Assembly (NCBI RefSeq): GCF_022179325.1
Contig: NZ_BPQQ01000011.1
Coordinates: forward strand, 21,537-85,536
Source of the DNA: Methylobacterium isbiliense
GTDB lineage: Bacteria > Pseudomonadota > Alphaproteobacteria > Rhizobiales > Beijerinckiaceae
Reading direction: 5' to 3'
DNA: 64,000 bases
Every line of letters starts with the position of its first letter. Position 1 is the stretch's first letter. The notes beneath the pieces are model-generated. The model had not been told where the DNA came from and searched no databases. It saw nothing but the letters and a program-made list of their open reading frames with translations. The position numbers were made by a program, and so were the translations under genes. Below are positions 18,573-27,954 of the stretch, one piece after another.

Positions 18573-19331
18573 ATGATCAGTGCGGATCTTCGGGGACGCT
18601 GCGTCCTCGTGACGGGCGGCGCATCGGGCATCGGGCTGGCCGCCGTGACGCTGTTTGCCCGCAACGGCGCGGCGGTGGCGCTCAACCACCTGCCGGACGA
18701 CCCGCGCGGTCCGGAGGCGGTGGCGCGGCTCACCGGCGACGGGCTCTCGGTCGTCGGTGTGCCGGGCAACGTGGCGGTGCCGGGCGAGGCCGAGGCGATG
18801 GTGGCGCGGGCGGTCGAGGCGCTCGGCGGGCTCGATGTGCTGATCAACAACGCGGGCACGCCCGCCTCCAGCCAGCCGATCGACTTCGCCGACCTCGACG
18901 CGATGACCGAGGATTTCTGGCAGACGATCCTGAGCACGAACCTGATCGGCCCCTATCGCTGCGCCCGGGCGGCGGCGGCGCAGCTGAAGGCGCGGCGCGG
19001 CTGCATCGTGAACACCGCCTCGATCGCGGGGCTCGGGCGGCGCGGCTCCAGCATCGCCTACTCGGCCGGCAAGGCCGGGCTCGTCAACCTCACCCGCAGC
19101 CTCGCCCGGGCGCTCGCCCCGGAGGTGCGGGTCAACGCCGTCGCCCCCGGCCTCGTGGAGACGCCCTGGACGCAAGGCTGGCCCGAGGCGCGCAAGGCCG
19201 CCACGCTCTCGCGCACCCTGCTCGCCCGCCTCGCCAAGCCCGAGGACATCGCCGAGACGATGCTCTTCCTCGCCGCCGGGGCCGCCTACATCACCGGCGA
19301 GACGATCGTGGTGGATGGCGGCCACGACTGA
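18573..19331 (+). CDS. SDR-family oxidoreductase
   Basis: A 252-residue classical short-chain dehydrogenase with TGGASGIG for cofactor binding, INNAG, the catalytic Ser in NTASIAG and a YSAGK active site, then APGLVETPW and ITGETIVVDGGHD at the C-terminus. It is followed 44 bp later by a BKACE gene on the same strand. It may oxidise a beta-hydroxy acid to the beta-keto acid that BKACE cleaves; that pairing is inference. Confidence 0.9.
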   Translation: MISADLRGRCVLVTGGASGIGLAAVTLFARNGAAVALNHLPDDPRGPEAVARLTGDGLSVVGVPGNVAVPGEAEAMVARAVEALGGLDVLINNAGTPASSQPIDFADLDAMTEDFWQTILSTNLIGPYRCARAAAAQLKARRGCIVNTASIAGLGRRGSSIAYSAGKAGLVNLTRSLARALAPEVRVNAVAPGLVETPWTQGWPEARKAATLSRTLLARLAKPEDIAETMLFLAAGAAYITGETIVVDGGHD

Positions 19332-19375
19332 GGCGCCTCCGGGCGCTTCCCTGACGGACCCACGAGGAGCACCGC

Positions 19376-20257
19376 ATGTCCCGCAAGACCGTCATCACCT
19401 GCGCGCTGACCGGCTCGTTCGACACGCCGTCGAAGAACCCGGCGGTGCCGGTGAGCCCCCAGGCCATCGCGCAATCGGCGATCGAGGCGGCGCAGGCCGG
19501 GGCGGCGGTGGTGCACATCCACGTGCGCGACCCCCAGACCGCCAAGCCCAGCATGGATCTCGCGCTCTACCGCGAGGTGGTGGAGCGGATCCGCGAGCGT
19601 GACGGCGACGTGATCCTCAACCTCACCACCGGCGCGGGCGGGCGCTACGTGCCAGGCGAGCCCGATCCGGCCCAGGCCGGACCCGGCACCAGCCTCGCCT
19701 CCCCGGAGGCTCGCACGCGGCACGTGACGGCCCTGCGGCCGGAGATCTGCACGCTCGACGTCGCGACGATGAATTTCGGCGAGCACACCTTCCTCAACAC
19801 GCCCGCCCACCTGCGCGCCATGGCGGCCCGGATCGCCGAGGCCGGCACGCGGCCGGAGATCGAGGTGTTCGACCTCGGCCAGATCGAACTCGCCAAGCAC
19901 CTGATCGCGGAGGGGCACCTCGCCCGCCCGCCGCTGTTCCAGCTCTGCCTCGGCATCCCGTGGGGAGCGCCGGCCACGCCCGAGACCATGCTGCAGATGC
20001 GCGACCGGCTGCCGCCGGACGCGGTGTGGTCGGCCTTCGGCATCGCGCGGGCGGAGTTTCCCATGGTGGCGCTGGCCGCCACGGCCGGCGGCCACGTGCG
20101 GGTGGGGCTGGAGGACAACCTCTACCTGTCGCGCGGGCAACTCGCCCCGAGCAACGCGGCGCTGGTGGAGAAGGCCGCGACGCTGCTCTCGCTCCTCGAC
20201 TGCGCCCCCGCGACCCCGACCGAGGCGCGCGTCCTGTTCGGGCTCGCTCCGCGCTGA
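19376..20257 (+). CDS. BKACE (DUF849) beta-keto acid cleavage enzyme
   Basis: A 293-residue TIM-barrel enzyme of the BKACE family, which condenses a beta-keto acid with acetyl-CoA and splits it to acetoacetate and a new acyl-CoA; the founder Kce acts in lysine fermentation. The metal site is HIHVRD (His47, His49), and NLTTGAGGRY, DVATMNFG and GHVRVGLEDNLYLSRG are family signatures. Start ATG at 19376 follows ACGAGGAGCACCGC, a good ribosome site. The exact beta-keto acid cannot be read from sequence. Confidence 0.9.
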   Translation: MSRKTVITCALTGSFDTPSKNPAVPVSPQAIAQSAIEAAQAGAAVVHIHVRDPQTAKPSMDLALYREVVERIRERDGDVILNLTTGAGGRYVPGEPDPAQAGPGTSLASPEARTRHVTALRPEICTLDVATMNFGEHTFLNTPAHLRAMAARIAEAGTRPEIEVFDLGQIELAKHLIAEGHLARPPLFQLCLGIPWGAPATPETMLQMRDRLPPDAVWSAFGIARAEFPMVALAATAGGHVRVGLEDNLYLSRGQLAPSNAALVEKAATLLSLLDCAPATPTEARVLFGLAPR

Positions 20258-20288
20258 CGCGCGCGGCGGCCATGATCGTGAAGGCTGC

Positions 20289-20780
20289 TCAGGCGCGCCG
20301 AGCCCGGGCGGCGGCGGTGCCTGCGAGCCCCGCGAGCGCCAGCGAGATCAGCACGTTCCAGCCCGCCAGCGAGACGCCGAGGAAGCGCCACGCCGCCTCG
20401 GTGCAACTCACCACCCGGGTGGTCTCCAGGGTCTTGAGGAAGTCGTCGACGCTGGCGGGGCCGGGGCCCGCGCCGCCGCCGCAATCGCTGGGACCCGGCC
20501 AGAAGCCCCATTCCGCACCCGCGTGGTAGGCCCCGAGGCCGGCGCTCGCGAGGAAGAGGAGCGCCAGCCCGGCCAGCACCCAGCGGGCGAGGCGACCGGG
20601 CAGCAGCGCCGCCATCGCGGCGAGCGGCAGCGCGAGGTAGTAGGGCTGGCGCTGCTCCAGGCAGAGCTTGCACGGCACGTAGCCGAGGACGTGCTGGAAG
20701 ATCAGCGCCCCGCCCACCGTGGCGGCGGCGCCGAGGAGCACGAGGAGCGCCGCCGGACGCGGCGCCGTGAGCGCGGTCAT
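20289..20780 (-). CDS. DsbB-family disulfide bond formation protein
   Basis: A 163-residue four-helix membrane protein. The first periplasmic pair is Cys37-x2-Cys40 in VPCKLCLEQRQPYY. The second pair is formed by the Cys of GPSDCGGG and the Cys of VVSCTEA in the second periplasmic loop. DsbB reoxidises periplasmic DsbA and passes electrons to quinone. It follows the yqaA-like gene after 8 bases, so they form one transcription unit. No dsbA is in the window. Confidence 0.9.
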   Translation of the reverse strand: MTALTAPRPAALLVLLGAAATVGGALIFQHVLGYVPCKLCLEQRQPYYLALPLAAMAALLPGRLARWVLAGLALLFLASAGLGAYHAGAEWGFWPGPSDCGGGAGPGPASVDDFLKTLETTRVVSCTEAAWRFLGVSLAGWNVLISLALAGLAGTAAARARRA

Positions 20781-20788
20781 GGAACGCC

Positions 20789-21370
20789 TCAGAACAGGTA
20801 GCGGAACCCGACGAAGCCGAGCACCACCACCGCCACCAAGCCCCCGGCGACCGCGTTCAGGTGTCGGTCGAGCACGGTGCGGATGCCGACGCCGTAGCGG
20901 CTCACGAGGCCGGCCAGAACGTAGAAGCGTGCGCCGCGCGTGACCAGCGACAGGAGCGTGAACCACAGGAGGTCGTAGCCCGCGAAGCCCGACGTGATGG
21001 TGACGAGCTTGTAGGGGATTGGGGTGAGGCCCTTCAGCAGGATCACCCAATGCCCATACCGGGCGTAGGAGTCGCGGAAGGCCTCGGCCTTGGCCGAGAG
21101 GCCGTAGAGGTTGAACAGCCAGACCCCGACGGAATCGTAGAGCAGCGCGCCGATGGCGTAGCCGAGCAGGCCTCCCGCCACCGAGGTCAGCGTTGCCACG
21201 AGGGCGTAGTGCCACGCCCGCTCGGGCCGGCTCACCACCATCGGCACCAGCATCACGTCGGGCGGGATCGGGAAGAACGAACTCTCCGTGAAGGAGACCG
21301 CGCCGAGCGCGTAGGGAGCCGTGGGCCGCGCGGCGAGCGCGAGGATCCACTCGTAGAGGCGACGAAGCAT
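20789..21370 (-). CDS. YqaA/DedA-family (VTT domain) membrane protein
   Basis: A 193-residue DedA-type protein with the re-entrant-loop signatures FTESSFFPIPPDVMLVPMV and YGHWVILLKGLTPIPYKLVTITSG, which give the family its E and G-x3-P hallmarks. The family has been tied to membrane lipid flipping and envelope homeostasis, and the YqaA branch is less studied. It is first of a two-gene unit with dsbB. Confidence 0.88.
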   Translation of the reverse strand: MLRRLYEWILALAARPTAPYALGAVSFTESSFFPIPPDVMLVPMVVSRPERAWHYALVATLTSVAGGLLGYAIGALLYDSVGVWLFNLYGLSAKAEAFRDSYARYGHWVILLKGLTPIPYKLVTITSGFAGYDLLWFTLLSLVTRGARFYVLAGLVSRYGVGIRTVLDRHLNAVAGGLVAVVVLGFVGFRYLF

Positions 21371-21558
21371 CGATGCGGGTGCCTGCTTGTGTCGGAGTGC
21401 GGTCGCGCTCTCACAGCACAGGATTGCGGCGGCGGCGAGGGCGCGCAGGCATGCACCCGGCCCGCAGGGCGGGGCGCGTGCCTGCGAGGCGGCAGTCTCG
21501 CGCAGGCGGGCGGCGCGCCGGCCGGTTCTTCCGGGGGAGCGGCCTCACTCCCCGGAGG

Positions 21559-21591
21559 CAGGCGCCTCCCCCCGCAGGAGGGCGGCGCCTG
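21559..21591 (-). terminator. Hairpin downstream of livM
   Basis: CAGGCGCC (21559-21566) pairs with GGCGCCTG (21584-21591) just after the livM stop on the minus strand. A second GC-rich inverted repeat (CCGGGGGAG against CTCCCCGG) lies next to it at about 21531-21555. No T tract is present, so the call rests on position and stem. Confidence 0.5.
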
Positions 21592-21603
21592 TCGCAGCCC
21601 GCG

Positions 21604-22599
21604 TCAGAGCGGCTTCTTCAGCAGGCGGGCGAACAGCCCGACGATGCCCTCGCGGAACAGCAGCACGCAGACGACGAACACCACGCCCTGGATGATCGTC
21701 ACCCAGGCGCCGAACTGCGCGAGGTAGTTCTCCATCGCGATGATCACGAAGGAGCCGAGGATCGGCCCAAACACCGTGCCCATGCCGCCCACCAGCGTCA
21801 TCAGCACCACCTCCCCCGACATCGACCAGTGCACGTCGGTGAGCGAGGCGAGCTGGAACACGATCGCCTTGGTGGCGCCGGCCACGCCCGCGAGCGTGGT
21901 CGAGAGCACGAACACCGCGAGCTTGTACTGGTTGGCCCGGTAGCCGAGCGAGATCGCCCGCGGCTCGTTGTCCCGGATCGCCTTGAGCACCTGGCCGAAC
22001 GGCGAGTGGATGATGCGGTAGATCAGCAGCAGGCCGGCGAAGAAGATCAGCGCCACGAGCGCGTAGAGCACCCGGTCGTCCGCGAGGCTGATCACCCCGA
22101 ACAGGTGGCCGCGCGGCACCGCCTGGATGCCGTCCTCGCCGCCGGTGAACTTCGCCTGCAGCGAGAAGAAGAACACCATCTGGGCCAGCGCCAGGGTGAT
22201 CATCGAGAAGTAGATGCCCTGGCGCCGGATGGCGAGCGCCCCGAAGACGAGGCCGAGCAGGGCCGCGGTGAGCGTGCCGGCGAGGATGGCCAGTTCCGGG
22301 GTGAGGCCCCAGTGCTTGGCGCCGTAGGCCGAGATGTAGCTCGCCATGCCGAAATAGGCGGCGTGGCCGAAGCTGAGCAGGCCGCCATAGCCGAGCAGAA
22401 GGTTGAAGGCGAGCGCGAACAGCGCGAAGCACAACACCTTCATCAGGAAGACTGGGTAGAGGATCAGCGGCAGCACCGCGAGGGCGACCGCGATGCCGAT
22501 GAAGACCATGCGGTGGAACGCCTTGGCGTCCTTGCCCTCGGGCAGGGCGGCGGCGATCGGGGAGGCGTCGTCGGACGCCGTGGCGGCGGAATGGGCCAT
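21604..22599 (-). CDS. livM: Branched-chain amino acid-type ABC transporter permease LivM
   Basis: A 331-residue inner-membrane permease of the LivM family. The signature NLLLGYGGLLSFGHAAYFGMASY lies in the N-terminal half, and SLGYRANQYKLAVFVLSTTLAGVAGA is the cytoplasmic EAA-like loop. The C-terminus has GGMGTVFGPILGSFVI. It is last in the six-gene operon livG-livF-SBP-SBP-livH-livM. Liv-type importers take up Leu/Ile/Val, but many relatives import other amino acids, amides, urea or aromatic acids. Confidence 0.92.
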   Translation of the reverse strand: MAHSAATASDDASPIAAALPEGKDAKAFHRMVFIGIAVALAVLPLILYPVFLMKVLCFALFALAFNLLLGYGGLLSFGHAAYFGMASYISAYGAKHWGLTPELAILAGTLTAALLGLVFGALAIRRQGIYFSMITLALAQMVFFFSLQAKFTGGEDGIQAVPRGHLFGVISLADDRVLYALVALIFFAGLLLIYRIIHSPFGQVLKAIRDNEPRAISLGYRANQYKLAVFVLSTTLAGVAGATKAIVFQLASLTDVHWSMSGEVVLMTLVGGMGTVFGPILGSFVIIAMENYLAQFGAWVTIIQGVVFVVCVLLFREGIVGLFARLLKKPL

Positions 22600-22641
22600 C
22601 TCAGGCGGTCCTCGCGGGGACGGAGAGCGGAAGGGCGGACA

Positions 22642-23529
22642 TCAGGCGGTGCGTCCGAACAGGCCGGCGGGCTTCACCAGGAGCACCAGCACCATGATGA
22701 CGAAGATCACGGTCGAGGACGCTTCCGGGTAGAACACCTTGGTCAGGCCCTCGATCAGGCCGAGGGTGAAGCCGGTGATGATGGAGCCCAGGATCGAGCC
22801 CATCCCGCCGATCACCACCACGGCGAAGACCACGATGATGATGTCGGCGCCCATGTTGGGGTTCACCGAGTAGACGGGCGCGGCGAGCACGCCCGCGAAG
22901 GCGGCGAGCGCCACGCCGAAGCCGTAGGTGAGGGTCAGGAGCAGCGGCACGTTCACGCCGAAGGCCTGGACCAGGGTCGGGTTCTCGGTGGCGGCGCGCA
23001 GATACGCGCCGAGCTTGGTCTTCTCGATCACCAGCCAGGTGGCCAGGCAGACGACCAGCGAGGCGACCACGACCCAGCCGCGGTAGTTCGGCAGGAACAT
23101 GAAGGGCAGGCGCTGGCCGCCCGAGAGTTCGGACGGGATCGCGTAGGGCAGGCCCGAGACGCCGTACTCGTTGCGGAACAAGCCCTGGATGATGAGCGCC
23201 AGGCCGAAGGTGAGGAGCAGGCCGTAGAGGTGGTCGAGCTTGTAGAGCCGGGCGATCAGCAGCCGCTCCATGATCACGCCGAACAGGCCGACCGCCAGCG
23301 GGGCCAGCAGCAAGGCCCACCAGTAGCCGATGCCGGCGTAGTTGAGCAGCATCCAGGCCACGAACGCGCCCATCATGTACTGGGCGCCGTGCGTGAAGTT
23401 GATGATGTTCAGGAGGCCGAAGATGATCGCGAGGCCGAGCGACAGGATCGCGTAGAACGAGCCGTTGATGAGTCCGAGCAGGAGTTGCCCGAACAGCGCC
23501 TGCATGGGAACGCCGAAGATCATGGTCAT
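22642..23529 (-). CDS. livH: Branched-chain amino acid-type ABC transporter permease LivH
   Basis: A 295-residue permease with the LivH signatures LINGSFYAILSLGLAIIFGLLNIINFTHGA, YLRAATENPTLVQAFGVNV (cytoplasmic coupling loop) and VFAVVVIGGMGSILGSIITG. It pairs with LivM to form the membrane channel. It is separated from the upstream binding-protein gene by 141 bp that hold a strong stem-loop, which could lower permease expression relative to the binding protein. Confidence 0.92.
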   Translation of the reverse strand: MTMIFGVPMQALFGQLLLGLINGSFYAILSLGLAIIFGLLNIINFTHGAQYMMGAFVAWMLLNYAGIGYWWALLLAPLAVGLFGVIMERLLIARLYKLDHLYGLLLTFGLALIIQGLFRNEYGVSGLPYAIPSELSGGQRLPFMFLPNYRGWVVVASLVVCLATWLVIEKTKLGAYLRAATENPTLVQAFGVNVPLLLTLTYGFGVALAAFAGVLAAPVYSVNPNMGADIIIVVFAVVVIGGMGSILGSIITGFTLGLIEGLTKVFYPEASSTVIFVIMVLVLLVKPAGLFGRTA

Positions 23530-23594
23530 GGCTGGTCAGCGACTCGTGCGGGGGGAAGGCCGGGGCAGGCGTCCCGGCGGTATCATAGCAGGGC

Positions 23595-23614
23595 TCCGGT
23601 GCCGCGGCACCGGA
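23595..23614 (-). terminator. Intra-operon stem-loop between substrate-binding protein and livH
   Basis: A 20-bp perfect palindrome (TCCGGTGCCG and its complement) is flanked by GCAGGG on one side and CCCCTGC on the other, giving an extended hairpin in the minus-strand transcript. It sits between the binding-protein stop (23671) and livH (23529). Such elements commonly cause partial termination or protect upstream mRNA so that more binding protein than permease is made. Confidence 0.55.
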
Positions 23615-23670
23615 CCCCTGCGCCGTCCCGGATCGGCGCGGCGGAAGGCTCGCCTGCGCCCGGACCGGCC

Positions 23671-24876
23671 TCAGCTCTTGCCGACGAGCGGGCAGCCGCC
23701 CTCGCTCATCGGGCGGAACGCCTCGTTGCCGGGGATCGTCGCCAGCGTCTTGTAGAGGTCCCAGGGGTCCTTCGACTCGCCCGGCTTCTTGACCTCGAAC
23801 AGGTACATGTCGTGGATCTTGCGCCCGTCCGGCCGGATCGTGCCCTTGCCGAACAGCGGATCGTCGGTGGGCAGTTCCTTCATCTTGGCGATGACCTGCC
23901 CGCCGTCCTTGGCCGACTTCAGCGCCTCGACGGCCTTGAGGTAGTGGATCACGCCGCCGTAGACGCCGGCCTGCACGGCGGTCGGCTTCTTGCCGTTGAA
24001 GGTCTTGGCGAAGCGGTCCGAGAAGGCGCGCGTGGCGTCGTTGAGGTCCCAGTAGAACGGCTCGGTGAGCACCAGCCCCTGCGCCACCTTCGGGGTGAGG
24101 GAGTGCACGTCCGAAGAGAACACGAGGAGGCCCGCGATGGCCTGGCCGCCCTCGGTGATGCCGAACTCCGCCGCCTGCTTGATGGCGTTGATGGTGTCGC
24201 CGCCGGCATTCGCCAGCCCGATCACCTTGGCGCCCGAGCCCTGCGCCTGGAGCAGGAAGGACGAGAAGTCGGCGGTCGGGAACGGGGTCTTGACCGAGCC
24301 GACCACCTTGCCGCCGTTCTTGGTGACGACCGCGGTGGTGTCGCGCTGCAGCGCCTGCCCGAAGGCGTAGTCGGCGGTGAGGAAGAACCACGTGTTGCCG
24401 CCGCGCTTGACCATCGCGCCGCCGGTGCCGTTGGCGAGCGCCACCGTGTCGTAGGTCCAGTGCACGGTGTTGGGCGAGCATTGCGCGCCGGTGAGATCGG
24501 CCGTGCCGGCCCCGGAATTCACGAACGCCTTGTTCTTCTCGCGGGTCACCTGGCTGATCGCCAGCGCCACCGAGGAGGTCGGCACGTCGAGGATCACGTC
24601 GACGCCGTCGCGGTCGTACCACTGGCGGGCGAGCGAGGCGCCGACATCGGGCTTGTTCTGGTGGTCGGCGGAGACGATCTCGACCTTCAGGCCCTTCTCG
24701 GCGGCCTTGAAGTCCTCCACCGCCATGCGGGCGGCCACCACCGAGCCCTCGCCCGAGATGTCGGCGTAGACGCCCGAGCGGTCGTTCAGCACGCCGATCT
24801 TCACCGGCGTCTGCGCCTGGGCGGCGGCGGTCATCAGGGCGCCGGCCGCACCGGCGAGCAACAGTCGCTTCAGCAT
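23671..24876 (-). CDS. livK: ABC transporter substrate-binding protein (LivK type), copy A
   Basis: A 401-residue periplasmic binding protein with a signal peptide (MLKRLLLAGAAGALMTAAAQAQ). VKIGVLNDRSGVYADISGEG opens the periplasmic-binding fold of the LivK/amide-binding class, and the last region contains RKIHDMYLFEVKKP. A perfect AGGAGGA precedes the ATG. The neighbouring upstream gene is a close paralogue. Three long stretches are identical between the two at DNA level, whereas the middle has diverged. It is separated from livH by a stem-loop. Confidence 0.92.
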   Translation of the reverse strand: MLKRLLLAGAAGALMTAAAQAQTPVKIGVLNDRSGVYADISGEGSVVAARMAVEDFKAAEKGLKVEIVSADHQNKPDVGASLARQWYDRDGVDVILDVPTSSVALAISQVTREKNKAFVNSGAGTADLTGAQCSPNTVHWTYDTVALANGTGGAMVKRGGNTWFFLTADYAFGQALQRDTTAVVTKNGGKVVGSVKTPFPTADFSSFLLQAQGSGAKVIGLANAGGDTINAIKQAAEFGITEGGQAIAGLLVFSSDVHSLTPKVAQGLVLTEPFYWDLNDATRAFSDRFAKTFNGKKPTAVQAGVYGGVIHYLKAVEALKSAKDGGQVIAKMKELPTDDPLFGKGTIRPDGRKIHDMYLFEVKKPGESKDPWDLYKTLATIPGNEAFRPMSEGGCPLVGKS

Positions 24877-24927
24877 CTCGATTCCTCCTCCTGTGGCTGC
24901 GCCCGCACCAGGCGCCGCCCGTCGTTG

Positions 24928-24957
24928 CCGGCCCCGGCCCGGGACGGGCCGGGCCGG
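24928..24957 (-). terminator. GC-rich stem-loop between the two binding-protein genes
   Basis: CCGGCCCCGGCCC (24928-24940) can pair with GGGCCGGGCCGG (24946-24957) with one bulge, in the 92-bp gap between the paralogous binding-protein genes. Like the stem-loop before livH, it could stabilise the upstream message or attenuate transcription. Confidence 0.45.
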
Positions 24958-24968
24958 AAAAATCTCGC

Positions 24969-26203
24969 TCACGGCTGCGCCCGGTCGAGCCGCACGACGC
25001 TGCCCCGCCCCACGAGCGGGCAGCCGCCCTCGCCCATCGGCCGGAACGCCTCGTCGCCGGGGATCGTCGCCAGCGTCTTGTAGAGGTCCCACTCGCCCCG
25101 CGATTCGGAGGGGCGCTTCACCTCGAACAGGTACATGTCGTGGATCTTGCGCCCGTCCGGCCGGATCGTGCCCTTGCCGAACAGCGGATCGTCGGTGGGC
25201 AGTTCCTTCATGCCCGCGACCACCCGGCCACCGTCGCGGGCCGATCCCAGGGCCGCCACGGCCTTGAGGTAATGCAGGACGCCCGCATAGACCCCCGCCT
25301 GGGCGGCGGTCGGCTTCTTGCCGTTGAAGGTCTTGGCGAAGCGGTCCGAGAAGGCGCGCGTGGCGTCGTTGAGGTCCCAGTAGAACGGCTCGGTGAGCAC
25401 CAGCCCCTGCGCCACCCTCGGGGTGAGCGCGTGGATGTCGGAGGAGAAGATCAGCAAGCCGGCCAGCGCCTGACCGCCCTCCGTGATGCCGAGCTTGGCG
25501 GCCTGCCGCACCGCCGTGATGGTGTCGCCGCCCGCATTGGCAAGCCCGATCACCTTGGCGCCGGACTGCCGCGCGGCGGTCAGGAAGGCCGAGACGTCCG
25601 AGGCCGGGAACGGCGCCTTCACGGCCCCCACGACCCGCCCTCCCCGGCCGGTGATCACCGCGGTGGTGTCGCGCTGCACCGCTTCGCCGAACGCATAATC
25701 GGCGGTGATGAAGAACCACGTGTCGCCGCCGCGCTTGACCATCGCGCCGCCGGTGCCGTTGGCGAGCGCCACCGTGTCGAAGGTCCAGTGTACGGTGTTG
25801 GGCGAGCACTGCGTGCCGGTGAGATCGGCCGTGCCGGCCCCCGAATCCACCAGCACCTTGTTGCGCTCGCGGGCCACGTGGTGGACGGCCAGCGCCACCG
25901 AGGAGGTCGGCACGTCGAAGATCGCGTCCACGCCCTCGCGGTCGAACCACTGGCGGGCGATGCTCGCGCCGAGATCGGGCTTGTTCTGGTGGTCGGCGGA
26001 GACGATCTCGACCTTCAGGCCCTTCTCGGCGGCCTTGAAGTCCTCCACCGCCATGCGGGCGGCCACCACCGAGCCCTCGCCCGAGATGTCGGCGTAGACG
26101 CCCGAACGGTCGTTCAGCACGCCGATCCTCACCGGCGTCTGACCCTGGACCGACCCCGCCGTCGCCAGGGCGAGCACGGCGGCGAGGAGGAGCTGCGCGC
26201 GCA

Positions 26204-26204
<1 letters not shown>
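24969..26204 (-). CDS. ABC transporter substrate-binding protein (LivK type), copy B
   Basis: A 411-residue paralogue of copy A with its own signal peptide (MRAQLLLAAVLALATAGSVQGQ). The ATG at 26204 overlaps the livF stop as TGATG, so translation is coupled. Differences from copy A cluster in residues that follow the hinge (for example FLTAARQSGAKVIGL against FLLQAQGSGAKVIGL) and in the C-terminal tail (GRGSVVRLDRAQP). Two binding proteins sharing one permease set usually widen substrate range, but the identical blocks show the pair is being homogenised or duplicated recently. Confidence 0.9.
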
Positions 26205-26936
<732 letters not shown>

Positions 26937-26944
<8 letters not shown>

Positions 26945-27740
26945 GACCGGCTCCGATATAGGCTTCGACCACCCGGGGGTCCTTCGAGACGGTGGCGTAG
27001 TCGCCCTCCGCCAGCACCTGCCCGCGGGCCAGCACCGTGATGCGGTTCGACAGCGAGGCCACCACCGACAGGTTGTGCTCGACCATCAGGATCGTGCGGT
27101 CCTTCGAGACGCGCCGGATCAGCGCCGCCGTGCGGTCGACGTCCTCGTGGCCCATGCCGGCCATCGGCTCGTCGAGGAGCAGCATCTCGGGATCGAGGGC
27201 GAGCGTGGTGGCGATCTCCAGCGCCCGCTTGCGGCCGTAGGAGAGTTCCACCGCCGGCACCTCGGCGAACTCACTGAGGCCCACCGCCTCGACCAGCGAC
27301 AGCGCCTCCTCGTTGAGCGCCCGCAGGACCTTCTCGGAGCGCCAGAAATCGAAGGAATCGCCGCGCTTGCGCCGCTGCAGGGCGATGCGGACGTTCTCCT
27401 TCACGGTCAGGTGCGGGAAGACGGCCGAGATCTGGAACGAGCGCACGAGGCCGAGGCGGGCCACGTCGGCCGGCCGCATCTTGGTGATGTCGCGCCCGTT
27501 GTAGCGGATCGTGCCGGCCGTGGGCGTGAGGAACTTGGTGAGCAGGTTGAAGCAGGTGGTCTTGCCGGCCCCGTTCGGCCCGATCAGGGCGTGGATGGTG
27601 CCGCGCGCCACCCGCAGCGCGACGTCGTTCACGGCCCGGAAGCCCTTGAACTCCATCGTCAGGCCCTCGGTCGACAGGACGATGTCCTGCGGGGAGCCGC
27701 CCTGCCGGGGGGGCTCAGCGTGGACGGTGGGTTGAGCCAT
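26937..27740 (-). CDS. livG: Branched-chain amino acid-type ABC transporter ATPase LivG
   Basis: A 267-residue ABC ATPase and the first gene of the operon. Walker A is GPNGAGKTT, the signature is LSYGRKRALEIA, and Walker B is LLLDEPMAG. The LivG-specific end KDPRVVEAYIGA is present. The upstream 214 bp must hold the operon promoter; I could not assign a box. Confidence 0.94.
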
Positions 27741-27831
27741 CGCGATGCATCACCCCTGCGTTTCCTCGATTGCGCCTATGCGCCCTTGGTATGGCCTCAC
27801 AGCATGGCGCCAGGGCCTGAGTCAACCGGCG

Positions 27832-27849
27832 CCGCCCTTTCCGGGGCGG
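27832..27849 (-). terminator. Hairpin downstream of the MFS gene
   Basis: CCGCCC-TTTCCG-GGGCGG forms a 6-bp GC stem between the MFS stop (27955) and the livG start (27740), both on the minus strand. It is a weak terminator candidate. Confidence 0.35.
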
Positions 27850-27954
27850 ATGACGCCTCATCCGTTCGATTGAGGCCGGGAAGCTGCCGTTACGGTGCTC
27901 CCGCCGGGCCGCAGCCGCGGCTTTTGACGGGGAACGGGGTGGTTCCGGGAGCGA

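Noticed and set aside
21373-25083. A 1236-codon open frame on the plus strand
   Set aside because: Antisense to livM, livH and a binding-protein gene, with composition of a GC-driven shadow frame.
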